Below are positions 24,551-36,032 of a stretch of DNA of 64,000 nt, in pieces (within the stretch, counting starts at the first letter, position 1; every line of letters begins with the position of its first letter). Source of the DNA: Bettongia penicillata ogilbyi (Eukaryota > Chordata > Mammalia > Diprotodontia > Potoroidae); assembly GCA_023548195.1 (NCBI GenBank), contig JAJHZJ010000251.1:124001-188000 (forward strand). Reading direction: 5' to 3'. Below the pieces are notes generated by a model. The model was given only the letters and a program-made list of their open reading frames with translations. It was not told the origin of the DNA and ran no database searches. Position numbers and translations under genes: made by a program.

Positions 24551-24809
24551 TGTTGCTATTCTCTAGCTAGCCCCTTCTAGGTCAAATTTAGCTCATACCA
24601 TAATGACTCCTGCCCATAGTGTCCTCTATTGCAGAGCATTATTAACATTGGACTGATTTAGTATGATTCGGGCTATGACTAAACTCAAAAGAGAGTCAGA
24701 TTGACATGGGGGATAGAGATTTGGCTTCAGAATCAAATAGAACTGATTCCAAGTTGTACCGCTAATAAATATTGGCTGTGGAGAGGTGATGAATTAAAGG
24801 CAGAGATCG

Positions 24810-24915
24810 AAGTATATAAATGTATGTATGGGTATATGTACTTATATATGTTTATGCATGCATGTATATATACACACATGTATATACACATACATATATG
24901 TGTATACACACATGT
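24810..24915. repeat. Alternating TA/TG/CA tract
   Basis: A low-complexity purine-pyrimidine alternation similar to the one at 10731. The short Tyr/Cys/His-rich frames here are artefacts. Confidence 0.75.
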
Positions 24916-26110
24916 ATTTTTTTTAGAATGATTGGTGGAGGAAATTCTTTCACTATTGTATTTGCTAGAAGGATTTTATTTTGTTGGAGTTGTTTTTTAG
25001 TAAGAAGGAGGAGGAAGGTAGAATGGAGAAAAATGTATTTTTGCTAATTGAAAAGATAAAATTTAATTTTAAAAATGTACAACAAACTCTATGATACTGA
25101 GTAGTTCAAACCTCAAATTTTTAATACTATTAGTTGCATGGAAAACACCTATTTACAGTTATAGAGGGAATGCCTCACCAGGATCTCCCTACACAGTTCT
25201 GGTGGGGAAAAAAAAATGACCAGGATGAAACTGTTGTGGAGGAGAACCATCAACACACCTGTAGCAACAAATCCGAGAGCCTCTTGGGAGACCACCAGAG
25301 GGAGCACTTGACTTGAAGGAGAGATGAGAGAAAGAGGACTTATTTTTTTTTTATTTTTTTGCTCTGTTAAGAGCCTTTCGATTAAAGAAACCATAGAATG
25401 CTGTTATAGATATAAAAATGCTTAGGATGGAGAAGAGGAAGGAAGGAAAGAATGTCTTATCTTTAAAGGTCAACTTCTTTCTGGTATTGAAATACAATCA
25501 GTTTTAAGTTCTTCCTATAGAGAAGAGGAAGTTAAACTTCTTATGAAAGGTTGATCAGTGAAATATGGACATATATGAATCAATGAGTAAAAAGTCATTT
25601 CTTTAGTACATACTATGTGCCAAGCACAGTGAAAAGTGCTGGGAATACAAAAATGTAATGTGAAGACCTTGAAGGTTCTTACAATCTAATGAAGGAGGAA
25701 ATGCACAAGGAGCAGTGAACGGAGAGGAACACTTTGGTCCAGAAATTTTTAAGGATGCTGAGTAGAATGAGGTCACAGGGGAATAAATACAGCACATCCC
25801 ATGCAAGAACGCTAAACAGTTGATATGATCATATTTAATAGTTACACATCTTTGAGGGACGAGGGGAGAAAGAAAAGGAAAACTGTAGGGAAGGGCAGAA
25901 GGAGGGAAAGTAGCAGGCAAGTCTATGGAGGAGACAGAGTTGGGAGTAAATTAAAGCATGGCTGGTGCTTTTCCTGAAATAGTAGTCCAGGAGGGGAAGA
26001 AGCAAGAAAAAGAGAATCACAGTCTGAAAGAATGATGGTGTGTGAATTCCCCAAACCAGGCTACCACTTTCCTTCCTCAGCTCTATAGGGAACACAGTTC
26101 CTTTGGTCAT
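24916..26110. other. Non-coding with repeat fragments
   Basis: 24925-25080 and 25330-25400 have LINE-3'-end-like T-rich text. 25590-25690 matches a common marsupial repeat ('tactatgtgccaagcacagt'). No gene signal was found. Confidence 0.4.
25292..25308 (+). promoter_or_regulatory. CTCF-like core motif
   Basis: 'ccaccagagggagcac' resembles the CTCF core. Motif match only. Confidence 0.3.
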
Positions 26111-26139
26111 GTATGTAGGTTTTAAAGAGAGACCAGGTA

Positions 26140-26235
26140 GAGTTCAACTCTTTCATTTTATAATGAAGGAATTGAGACTCAGTGATGTTAAGTGATTTAC
26201 CCAGGGTCACACAAATAATAAATAGCAGAGGTAAG
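26140..26235 (+). mobile_element. MIR, 5' part, cut by the HAL1 pair
   Basis: 'gttaagtgatttacccaggg' and 'cagaggtaag' are the middle of a MIR. The expected continuation ('ttttgaaccaaagtcatttg') is found, inverted, at 30014-29985, at the far end of the spacer between the two HAL1 copies. Confidence 0.75.
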
Positions 26236-29098
26236 TTTTTTTTTTTTACTTTTTTTTTATTTATTTAACTTTTTAAATTCATTTTCACAAAATTTTGGGT
26301 TCCAAATTTTCTCCCCTTTTATCTCCTTCCCCCACCCCAATACACCGAGCAATCTAATTTTCCCTATCACCAATCTGCCCTCTCTTCTATCATTCCTCCC
26401 TTCTCTTGTTCCCATCTTCTCTTTTGTCCTGTAGGGCCAGATGACTTTCTATTCCCCATTAACTGTATTTCTTATTTCCTAGTAGCAACAACAATACTAA
26501 ATAGTTGTTCCTAAAACTTTGAATTCCAAATTTTCCCCATCCCTCCCTCCCCACCCATTCCTTTTGGGAAGGCAGGCAATTCAATATAGGCCCTATCTGT
26601 GTAGTTTTGCAAATGACTTCCATAATAGTCGTGTTGTGTAAGACTAACTGTATTTCCCTCCTTCCTATCCTGCCCCCCATTGTTTCTATTCTGTCTTTTG
26701 ATCCTGTCCCTCCCTGAGTGTTGACTTCAAATTGCTCCCTCCTCCCTTTGCCCTCCCTACCATCATCGCCCCCACCTTGCTTATCTCCTTCTCCCCCACT
26801 TTCCTGTATTGTAAGATAGGTTTTCATACCAAAATGAGTGTGCATTTTATTCCTTCCTTTAGTCGAATGTGATGAGGGTAAACTTCATGTTTTTTTCTCA
26901 GCTCTCTTCTTTTTCCCTCCACAAAAAAGTCTCCTGCTTGCCTCTTGAATGAGATATAATTTACCCAATTCCATTTCACCCTCTTTCCTCCCCCTACCTT
27001 TCTCTCTCACCATTGACCTTAATTTCTTTTAAGATATGGTCCCATCCTATTCAATTCACTCTGTGCTCTGTCTCTGTATGTGTGTGCATGTGTGCATGTG
27101 TGAGTGCGTGCACACGTGTACATGTCTGTGTGTGATCCCAGCAACTACCCAGATACTGAAAAGTTTTAAGAGTTACAAATATTATCTTTCCATGTAGGAA
27201 TGTAAACAGTTCACTTTTGGTAAGTCCCTTCTGACTTCTCTTTGCTGTTTACTTTTTCATGCTTCTTCTCATTCTTGTCTTGGAAAGTCAAATTTTCTTT
27301 TCAGCTCTGGTCTTTTTATCAAGAATGCTTGGAAGTCCTCTGTTTCATTGAAAGGCCATATTTTCCCCTGAAGTATTATACTCAGTTTTGCTGGGTAGGT
27401 GATTCCTGGTTTGAGTCCTAGTTCCTTTGACTTCTGGAATATCCTATTCCACGCCCTTCGATCCCTTAATGTAGAAGCTGCTAGATCTTGTGTTATCCTG
27501 ATTGTATTTCCACGGTGCTGGAATTGTTTCTTTCTAGCTGCTTGCAAGATTTTTCTCTTTGACCCGGGAACTCTGGAATTTGGCCACAATGTTCCTAGGA
27601 GTTTCTCTTTTTGGATCTCTTTCAGGTGGTGATCAATGGATTCTTTCAATACTTATTTTGCCCTCTGGTTGTAGAATGTCAGGGCAGTTTTCCTGGATAA
27701 TTTCATGGAAGATGATGTCTAGGCTCTTTTTTTGATCATGACTTTCAGGTAGTCCCATAATTTTTAAATTGTCTCTCCTGGATCTATTTTCCAGGTCAGT
27801 TGTTTTTCCCATGAGATATTTCACATTCTCTTCCATTCTTTCATTCTTTTGGTTTTGTTTGGTGATTTCTTGGTTTCTCAGAAAGTCATTAGACGCCATC
27901 TGTTCCATTCTAATTTTGAGAGAACTCTTATCTTCAGTGAGCTTTTGAACCTCTTTTTCCATTTGGCTAATTCTGCTTTTGAAAGCATTCTTCTCCTCAT
28001 TGGCTTTTTGAACCTCTTTTACCAATTGAGTGAGCCTACTTTTCAAGGTGTTATTTTCTTCAGCATTTTTTTGGGTCTCCTTTACCAAGGTATTGACCCA
28101 TTTTTCATACTTGTCTTGCATCTCTCTCATTTCTCTTCTCAGTTTTTCCTCCACCTGTCTAACTTGCTTTTCAAAATCCTTTTTGAGCTCTTCCAAGGCC
28201 TGAGCCCACCCGACAACCCCCTGGGATGTCTGGGATACAGAGGCCCCGCCCTCCACATCTTTCCCTTATGGCAAGAATATTTCCTCCTCGTCGTCAGATC
28301 CGAAAGTCGGGATCATTTGCATCTGCTCAAAAAAGCTGTCTATAGTCTTATTTTTCTTCCCTTTTCTGGGCATTTTCCCAGCCAGTTAATTAACTTCTGA
28401 GATTCCTGTCCACCCCCGCCTAGATCCGCCCAGCTAGTGCTTGGGGTCTGAGATTCAAATGGGCTTTCCACAGCAGGCACAGCTGCTATTCAATGTGAGC
28501 TTTAGTTCTGGTGCTGGGGTGGGGGCAGGGCCACCTCCCAGGCTCAGCTCCCTCAGGGGCTTTATGCAGAGACCTTCAGTAATGGAGTGGGTGGGGCAGG
28601 GCCGTCTCCCAGGCTCAGCTCCTTCAGGTGGTTTATGCAGAGACTCTCAGTAATGAAGATTCTGCCTGCCTGCTCGAGTCCCAGGGGCCGCCGCTGCTGC
28701 CTCTGCCTCTGCCGCTTCCTCCCGGGGGGGCCTGAGTCACAGAGACACCCCGCTCCCCTCTCTGCCAGCCTAGACGTGTCTCTGACTGACCCTGTAGCGT
28801 CCGTGGGTGGAGGGACCTTCCCGGCTGCCAGAACTTCTGTCCCTGAAGCCTGCTGGGATCAGCTTCTCTGGGGCTGCAGCCAGGGCAGCACTGGGCTGGG
28901 GTCTGCTTTCCGGGGTGCGACGGACCCTGGAGACCGCTCTCCAGGGCTCTCTGGAATGGAAATCTCTTCCACTGTGTTTCTGCACACCCTGCAGTGATCC
29001 AGAACTTGTGGGGAGCTCTTCTTACATTAAATGCATGGGCTGTGGGTTTGGAGCTAGCATACAGTGAGTCTTTCTACTCCACCATATTGACTCCGCCC
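26236..29098 (-). mobile_element. HAL1 (ORF1-only L1), minus copy of an inverted pair
   Basis: Read on the minus strand: 5' end with 'caatatggtggagtagaaag' near 29085, a GC-rich 5' UTR (28430-29060) with two tandem units of about 75-80 bp, an ORF1 (about 28370-27269), a 3' UTR and a poly-A (plus-strand T run from 26236). ORF1 encodes a long coiled coil (28256-27700), an RNA-binding segment and the L1 ORF1 C-terminal domain (27649-27269), but has a TGA at 27633-27635. There is no ORF2 between ORF1 and the tail, which defines HAL1. Neither end is flanked by a direct repeat. Confidence 0.85.
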
Positions 29099-30024
29099 TG
29101 CATCAATTTTTTTAACATTTGTTTTTAAAACTATGAGTTTAAAGCTTTCATTTTACAACTTTAAAAAAAAACTTTGAGTTCCAAATTCTCTCCCTTTCTC
29201 TCCCACTCATAGAATAGGCAAGCAATCGAATATAGGCAAAACATATCCATAATAGTCACGTTGTGAAAGAAAACATGGACAAAAAACTCAAGAAAAATAA
29301 ACCTAAAAAGTATACTTCAATCTGTATTCAGACACCATCAGTTCTTTCTCTGGGGATGGATAGCATTTTTCATCATCACTCCTTCAGAGTTGTCACGGAT
29401 TGCTGTATCGCTGAGAATAGCTAAGTCATTCACAGCTGATTATCTTACAGTATTGCAATTACTTTGTACACCATACATTTTACTTTGCATCAACCCAGAT
29501 TTTTCTGAGAGCATCCTGCTTATCATTTCTTATAGTACAAAAGTATTCCATTGTAATCACCTACTACAAGTTGTCCAGGCATTCCCCAACTGATGGGCTT
29601 TTCCTTGACTTTTAATTCTTTAGTCCCAGAAGAGAGGTGTCATGAATATTTTGTACATATAGGTGATTCCCCCCCCCTTTTTTTTTTTTTAACTTTTTTG
29701 ATCTACAAACCTAGTAGCGGTATTACTAGGTCAAAGGGTATGCATGGTTTTATAGCCCTTTGGGCATATTTCCAAGTTGCTCTATGAAATGTTTGAATCA
29801 GGTCACAACTTCACCAACAATACATTGATGTTCCTCCAACATTTGTCATTTACCTTTTCTGTCCTGTTGGCCAATCTAATAGGTATGAGGTAGTACCTCA
29901 GAATTATTTTAATTTGTATTCCTCCAATCAGTAGTAGGTTAGAGTATGTTTTCATATGACTATAGATAGTTTGGGATCTTTCAAAGACTGAAGTCAAATG
30001 ACTTTGGTTCAAAACTTACCTCTG
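29099..30024 (-). mobile_element. Inverted spacer: L1 3' end (minus) plus MIR end
   Basis: Between the HAL1 copies lies, in minus orientation, an L1 3' end. On the minus strand it holds ORF2-end wording such as 'ttctgaggtactacctcata' (about 29900) and the 3' UTR 'aatttggaactcaaagtttt' (about 29180). The last 40 bp (29985-30024) are the missing part of the MIR at 26140-26235. Both broken repeats become continuous if the spacer is turned over. Confidence 0.75.
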
Positions 30025-32841
30025 AGGTCTTGGAGCCAAGATGGTGGAGTAGAAAGACTCATGTATGCTAGCTCTGAACCCACAGCCCATATATTTCCTG
30101 CAAGAAGAACTCCCCATGAATTCTGGAGCACTGCAAGGCGCGCAGAAACACAGTGGAAAAGATTTCCATTCCAGAGAGCCCTGGAGAGCGGTCCCCAGGG
30201 GTCCGTCGCACCCCGGAAAGCGGAGCCCACACCTGAGCTGCCCTGGCTGCGTGTGCCCAGAGGAGCAGATCGGAGCAGGCTTCAGGGACAGAATCTCTGG
30301 TGGCCAGGAAGGCCCCTCCGCCCACAGATGCTACAGGTCAGTGAGAGAGACATCTGGGCTAGCCAAGAGGGGAGTGGGGTGTTTCCATGGCTCGGGCCTC
30401 CTCAGGAGGCAGTGGCGGAGAGCAGCAGAGGCAGCGGCAGAGGCAGTGGTGGTGGTCTGGGACTCCCTGAGCAGGCAGGAGCTCCATTACTGAAAGTCTC
30501 TGCATAAAGCCCCTGAGGGAACTGAGCCTGGGAGGCTGCCCTGCCCCCATTCCAGCACCAGAACTTAAGCTCACATTGAATAGCAACTGTGCCCGCCGTG
30601 GAAAGCCCATTTAAATCTCAGACCCCAAGTACTAGCTGGGCGGATCTAGGTGGGGGTGGACAGGAATCTCAGAAGTTAATTAACTGGCTGGGAAAATGCC
30701 CAGAAAAGGGAAGAAAAATAAGACTATAGAGAGCTACTTTGATGGGGTACAGATGTTCCCACCTTTCAATTCTGATGACAAGGAACTATTCTTACCATCA
30801 GGGAAAGACGTGGAGGTTGGGGCCTCTGTATCCCAGACATCCCAGGTGGATGTCCGGTGGGCTCAGGCCATGGGAAGAGCTCAAAAAGAATTTTGAAAAT
30901 CAAGTTAGGCAGGTGGAGGAAAAACTGGGAAGAGAAATGAGAGAGATGCAAGACAAGTATGAAAAATGGGTCAATACCTTGGTAAAGGAGACCCAAAAAA
31001 ATGCTGAAGAAAATAACACCTTGAAAGTAGGCTCACTCAATTGGTAAAAGAGGTTCAAAAAGCCAATGAGGAGAAGAATGCTTTCAAAAGCAGAATTAGC
31101 CAAATGGAAAAAGAGGTTCAAAAGCTCACTGAAGATAAGAGTTCTCTCAAAATTAGAATGGAACAGATGGCGTCTAATGACTTTCTGAGAAACCAAGAAA
31201 TCACCAAACAAAACCAAAAGAATGAAAGAATGGAAGAGAATGTGAAATATCTCATGGGAAAAACAACTGACCTGGAAAATAGATCCAAGAGAGACAATTT
31301 AAAAATTATGGGACTACCTGAAAGTCATGATCAAAAAAAGAGCCTAGACATCATCTTCCATGAAATTATCCAGGAAAACTGCCCTGACATTCTACAACCA
31401 GAGGGCAAAATAAGTATTGAAAGAATCCATTGATCACCACCTGAAAGAGATCCAAAAAGAGAAACTCCTAGGAACATTGTGGCCAAATTCCAGAGTTCCC
31501 GGGTCAAAGAGAAAAATCTTGCAAGCAGCTAGAAAGAAACAATTCCAGCACCGTGGAAATACAATCAGGATAACACAAGATCTAGCAGCTTCTACATTAA
31601 GGGATCGAAGGGCGTGGAATAGGATATTCCAGAAGTCAAAGGAACTAGGACTCAAACCAGGAATCACCTACCCAGCAAAACTGAGTATAATACTTCAGGG
31701 GAAAATATGGCCTTTCAATGAAACAGAGGACTTCCAAGCATTCTTGATAAAAAGACCAGAGCTGAAAAGAAAATTTGACTTTCCAAGACAAGAATGAGAA
31801 GAAGCATGAAAAAGTAAACAGCAAAGAGAAGTCAGAAGGGACTTACCAAAAGTGAACTGTTTACATTCCTACATGGAAAGATAATATTTGTAACTCTTAA
31901 AACTTTTCAGTATCTGGGTAGTTGCTGGGATCACACACAGACATGTACATGTGTGCACGCACTCACGCATGCACACATGCACACACATACAGAGACAGAG
32001 CACAGAGTGAATTGAATAGGATGGGACCGTATCTTAAAAGAAATTAAGGTCAATGGTGAGAGAGAAAGGTAGGGGGAGGAAAGATGGTGAAATGGAATGG
32101 GGTAAGTTATATGTCATTTAAGAGGCAAGCAGGAGACCTTTTAGTGGAGGGACAAAGAGGAGAGCTGAGAAAAAAAAAAAACAAGAAGATTACCCTCATC
32201 ACATTCGACTAAAGGAAGGAATAAAATGCACACTCATTTTGGTATGAAAACCTATCTTACAGTACAGGAAAGTGGGGGAGAAGGAGATAAGCAAGAGGGG
32301 GGGATGATGGAAGGGAGGGTAATGGGAGGAGGGAGCAATTTGAAGTCAACACTCAGGGAGGGACAGGATCAAAAGATAGAAGAGAAACAATGAGGGGCAG
32401 GATAGGAAGGAGGGTAATTCAGTTAGTCTTACACAACACGACTATTATGGAAGTCATTTGCAAAACTACACAGATAGGGCCTATATTGAATTGCCTGCCT
32501 TCCCAAAGGGAATGGGTGGGGATGGAGGGATGGGGAAAATTTGGAACTCAAGTTTTAGGAAACTGTTTAGTATTGTTTAGTATTGTTGTTGCTACTAGGA
32601 AATAAGACATACAGTTAATGAGGAATAGAAAGTCATCTGGCCCTACAGGACAAAAAAGAAGATGGGGACAAGAGAAGGGAGGGATGACAGAAGAGAGGGC
32701 AGATTGGAGACAGGGAAAATTAGATTGCTCGGTGTATTGGTGTGTGGGGAGGGGTTAAAAAGGGGAGAAAAAATTGGAACCCCAAATTTGTGAAAATGAA
32801 TGTAAAAAGTTAAATAAATAAAAATTAAAATTAAAAAAAAA
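30025..32841 (+). mobile_element. HAL1 (ORF1-only L1), plus copy of an inverted pair
   Basis: 5' end 'cttggagccaagatggtgga' at about 30029, a GC-rich 5' UTR with one tandem unit (30490-30560), ORF1 from 30696, a 3' UTR with a CA-rich microsatellite (about 31933-31992) and an A-rich tail. ORF1 is broken: the N-terminal part shifts frame near 30870 and 31027, and a TGA stands at 31431-31433, the same nonsense codon as in the minus copy. The last 126 codons (31417-31797) are identical in protein to the minus copy. Confidence 0.85.
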
Positions 32842-32885
32842 TTTGATGCAACTGGGGAAAAATAAAATACTAAATAAAAGCTAAA
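32842..32885 (+). mobile_element. L1 3' terminal remnant
   Basis: 'actggggaaaaataaaatac' is the usual terminal wording of the L1 family seen at 14590-14640. It lacks its upstream part here. That part is the inverted L1 piece in the spacer (29110-29200, minus strand). Confidence 0.6.
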
Positions 32886-35220
32886 TATGTGTGTGTGATA
32901 TAATGAAAGATGATTGTATCCCAGAATTTGAATAGTGTTCTTAGACCAAAGCTTAACAAATAGGAATGAGAGACTTCAGGCCAGAGATACACCTAACAAG
33001 AACTCACTCAAATTGGCTAGGGTATTGAGAGCCTAATCAAAGGATAGAGAGAGGTATTCCATTGGTATAAGGAACTCCCAGGTGATGAAATTCCCTCTAC
33101 CAGTGCAGGTCAGCACCTTATTTGTAATTTAGAGTCTTGGAGAATTGCTTAGAGTCCATGCTCTAGTTAAATGACCTGTCCAGAGTCACATAGCCAGTTA
33201 CGTATCAGAGGCCGGATTTGAATTTGGGTCTGCCTGACTTTGAGGCTAGTTCTCTATCTACTATACCATGTTACTTCTTTTAAGTCTAATCTAAAGGGCT
33301 GTAAACTGAAAAGAGAGAAATAAAAACTGGTTGATATTCACCAATCTAGATATTGTAGAAAATAGCTACAGCATAGGAAGAAAAGAGGCAGTCAAAACAC
33401 CTAGAAGGTTAGAAGTCAAAATCCAAGAAAAGATCTTGTCCTAAAAAGTCACAGTTCACATTATGTGAATAATGTGAACAATAAGCTCCAAAGGGTTATA
33501 TGGCTTAAAATATAAATATAAAAGGTTATATTGTAAACAAGAGAAGAAAAGAGGAAAGAAATATACACCTTTCAAAACCATGAATAGAAGGAGGAATTCT
33601 TAATTAAACTAAGATTAGAGGTGATCATAAATAAAATAGACATTTGTTGTTCTTTAAAACAGAGAACTTGCACCAAAAAAAGTTTTGATTGTGCAAGTTA
33701 GAATTATTAAGGAAACAGGTCACTGGGTGGAATCTTTGGAGCAAATTTCTCAAAAAAAGTTTTGTATTTTGATGGGCTATACTTACTGCTTACAAGAGAG
33801 GGCTTTGGTAGTACATATAGAAGCGGGGTGGGGGAAGGGCATCAGTGATAAAAAATATAAAAAAGAAATAAAAGTCCATCAATGAAGCATTAAAAATAAA
33901 CACATAAGAGAGAAAGATACAGAGGTTAATAGGGATAATAGCTTAATAGCAGGCAGTTTTATTGCTATTGTGTTAAATTTAATATATACTTTGAAAACAT
34001 ATGCAACAGTTCACAGTTTCCTATACCACCCTCTTTTTTGTTCTTTGTACATAGAAATGTTCATGTTCCTTTATGGTTTGTTAAGTTCATAACTTAACAT
34101 TAACAGCCTAGGGCTGGAGCCCCCAGGCTGGGGCATGGCATTTCCTTTTTTTTTTTTTTTTTTTTGCCCTAAGGGACCCCTCTGGACCTGTGCACATGGT
34201 CCAAACAGCATCAGCCTTGGAAAACCCTGCCTCTAATGAGAGAAGTTAGAATCCCATTTCTCATACTCTTTGGTTCATTTTGTCCCCCACTCTAGTATTT
34301 AAAGTTTTTAGTTTTGGCTCACTAGGGTTATCCAGATTCATCCCATCTAGGGTCTCCCCAAAGATGGAAATAGGAATCAAGTATGGGACAGTTATTTATT
34401 TCTTACACAAAAAAGACCATCGTGTGGAAGCTTAGACTGATCCCAGAGACAAGAGTTAGGAAAAGTTTACTAACAATTTAAGTTACCAGAAAATGGAATG
34501 AACTGTCTTGGGCAATAAAGGACTTCCCTTCATTGAAGGTCTTCATGAAAAGCTGACTAACCACTTTTCAAGTATGTTGTTGAAGGAACTCATTTTTAGG
34601 TACGTGTTGTGGGCTCTGAAATTCTGTCTCTGTGCTTCTCTCTCAATCTGCCATTATCCATTGGGAGCAATGAGAATAATAGCTGAATCTTTGGTTCAGT
34701 TGTTTATTAATCTGTGGAAGCAAAACAAGGACAGAACTCTACCATGTAAATAGAGTGATTCTTTATATCTTGTTAAACCCAGCCTCTTCCCGTTTTCTCT
34801 GGGTTAAACTAGAGGACACTCTGTCCTGTTATCTCTTTCCAGTTGGATGTCAGGTAAGTTTCTGATCAGAAATACAGCCTGTGGAACTTGGGTCAAAGAT
34901 CTGTGTGTTTAACTTGATTCCAGGAAAAGGACTTCCCAACATATTCTCAGACAAAGTTTCAATCAACTAGAGTTATGGTTAAGGGTCTTTCTATTTTGAT
35001 ATTCCTCATCTCCTTTTAGGTCCCTTGGTTCCTTTGGAAGTATGGCACTCTTTAGAAATAGGTCAGATCTGGTGCAGGTAAAATAAAAAGGGACATGGAA
35101 TTATTTGGTCTCCTATTGAAGGTTTAGCAACTTCCCCACCCCCACCTTGTGGACTTCCTGGCAAGGACAAACAAGATTTACAAAATTTTTTGCAGGTTTG
35201 AACCATAGGTAGGAATGAAC
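32886..35220. other. Non-coding upstream region of the collectin gene
   Basis: It holds a MIR fragment at 33160-33285 ('ccagagtcacatagccagtt'), a poly-T at 34148-34165 and a MIR/SINE-like piece at 34480-34680. A 5' untranslated exon and promoter of the collectin gene may lie here, but I could not identify one. Confidence 0.4.
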
Positions 35221-35384
35221 AAAGTAAGAAAAAGGGAGGAGAGATGGAAAGGAAGGAAGGAAAGGAGGGATGGAGGGGGGAAGGGGGGAGGAAAGGAAGG
35301 GAGGAAGGGAAAAAGGAAGGGAGGAAGGGAGGGAGGAAAGGAGGAAGAGAGGGAGAGAGGAAGGGAAGGAGAAAGGGAAGGATT
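35221..35384. repeat. Polypurine (GGAA/GGGA)n tract
   Basis: The plus strand is nearly pure purine for about 160 bp. Gly/Lys/Arg/Glu-rich open frames across it are not genes. Confidence 0.9.
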
Positions 35385-35851
35385 TTGTATATCAAGATTT
35401 TTTTAAATTTTATTTTATTATTAATTTTGTATAGCCAGTCCTGTGTTAGGCACTATAGAGGATCCTAGGAAATAGAAGGCATGTAGAAGAAAGCAGTCAG
35501 ACTAACCTGGGCAGTGAGGGTAATGAGTATACAGCATGCGGGTTGGAAAGGCAAGAGATGTGTCTCTCTTTAATGGAGAGTTCTCATTCAGACAGAATGG
35601 GAAGAAGCCAGGATAATTAGGGTGGGGACTCCCTTGTACAATGGTTTCCAAATCAGTTTAGATTGATTGATCTTGAAGACAATGGGGAGTCAATAAAACA
35701 CAATAAAAGAAGAGACTGACAGGATCCAAAGCAGTGAAACTGGCTGTTTTGGAGGGCAAAGAGACAGCTGGTGGCAGCTGGTTGAAAACCCCTGCCATTT
35801 TTCTTTCTAAATCAATTGACCTCAAGTTTCTATCCTTCCAAGGTTTGCAGA

Positions 35852-36032
35852 ATGACTGCCTTTTCCTGGTTCCCACTCCTCCTCATCATCATGGCTGACT
35901 ACTCAGAGCCAATTGTGAGTGAAAGGACCGAGCAGACCTGCTGCTCCCTGGTCTCTTGTGGTACCCCTGGAGCAAATGGGGCTCCTGGAAAAGATGGAAG
36001 AGATGGGCTCAAGGGAGAAAAAGGAGAACCAG
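35852..36032 (+). CDS. MBL1: Collectin exon 1: signal peptide, Cys-rich start, first collagen repeats
   Basis: The ATG follows a good acceptor-like 'ccttccaaggtttgcag' ending at 35850, so an upstream non-coding exon is likely. It encodes residues 1-60 plus the first base of codon 61. The GKDGRDG and KGEKGEPG wording is typical of MBL. Donor: 'ccag/gtacat'. Confidence 0.85.

Noticed and set aside
27849..28400. 183-codon plus-strand open frame
   Set aside because: It is the exact complement of HAL1 ORF1; coiled-coil coding text often leaves the antisense frame open. The same applies to 30900-31217, 50698-51090 and 59396-59845.
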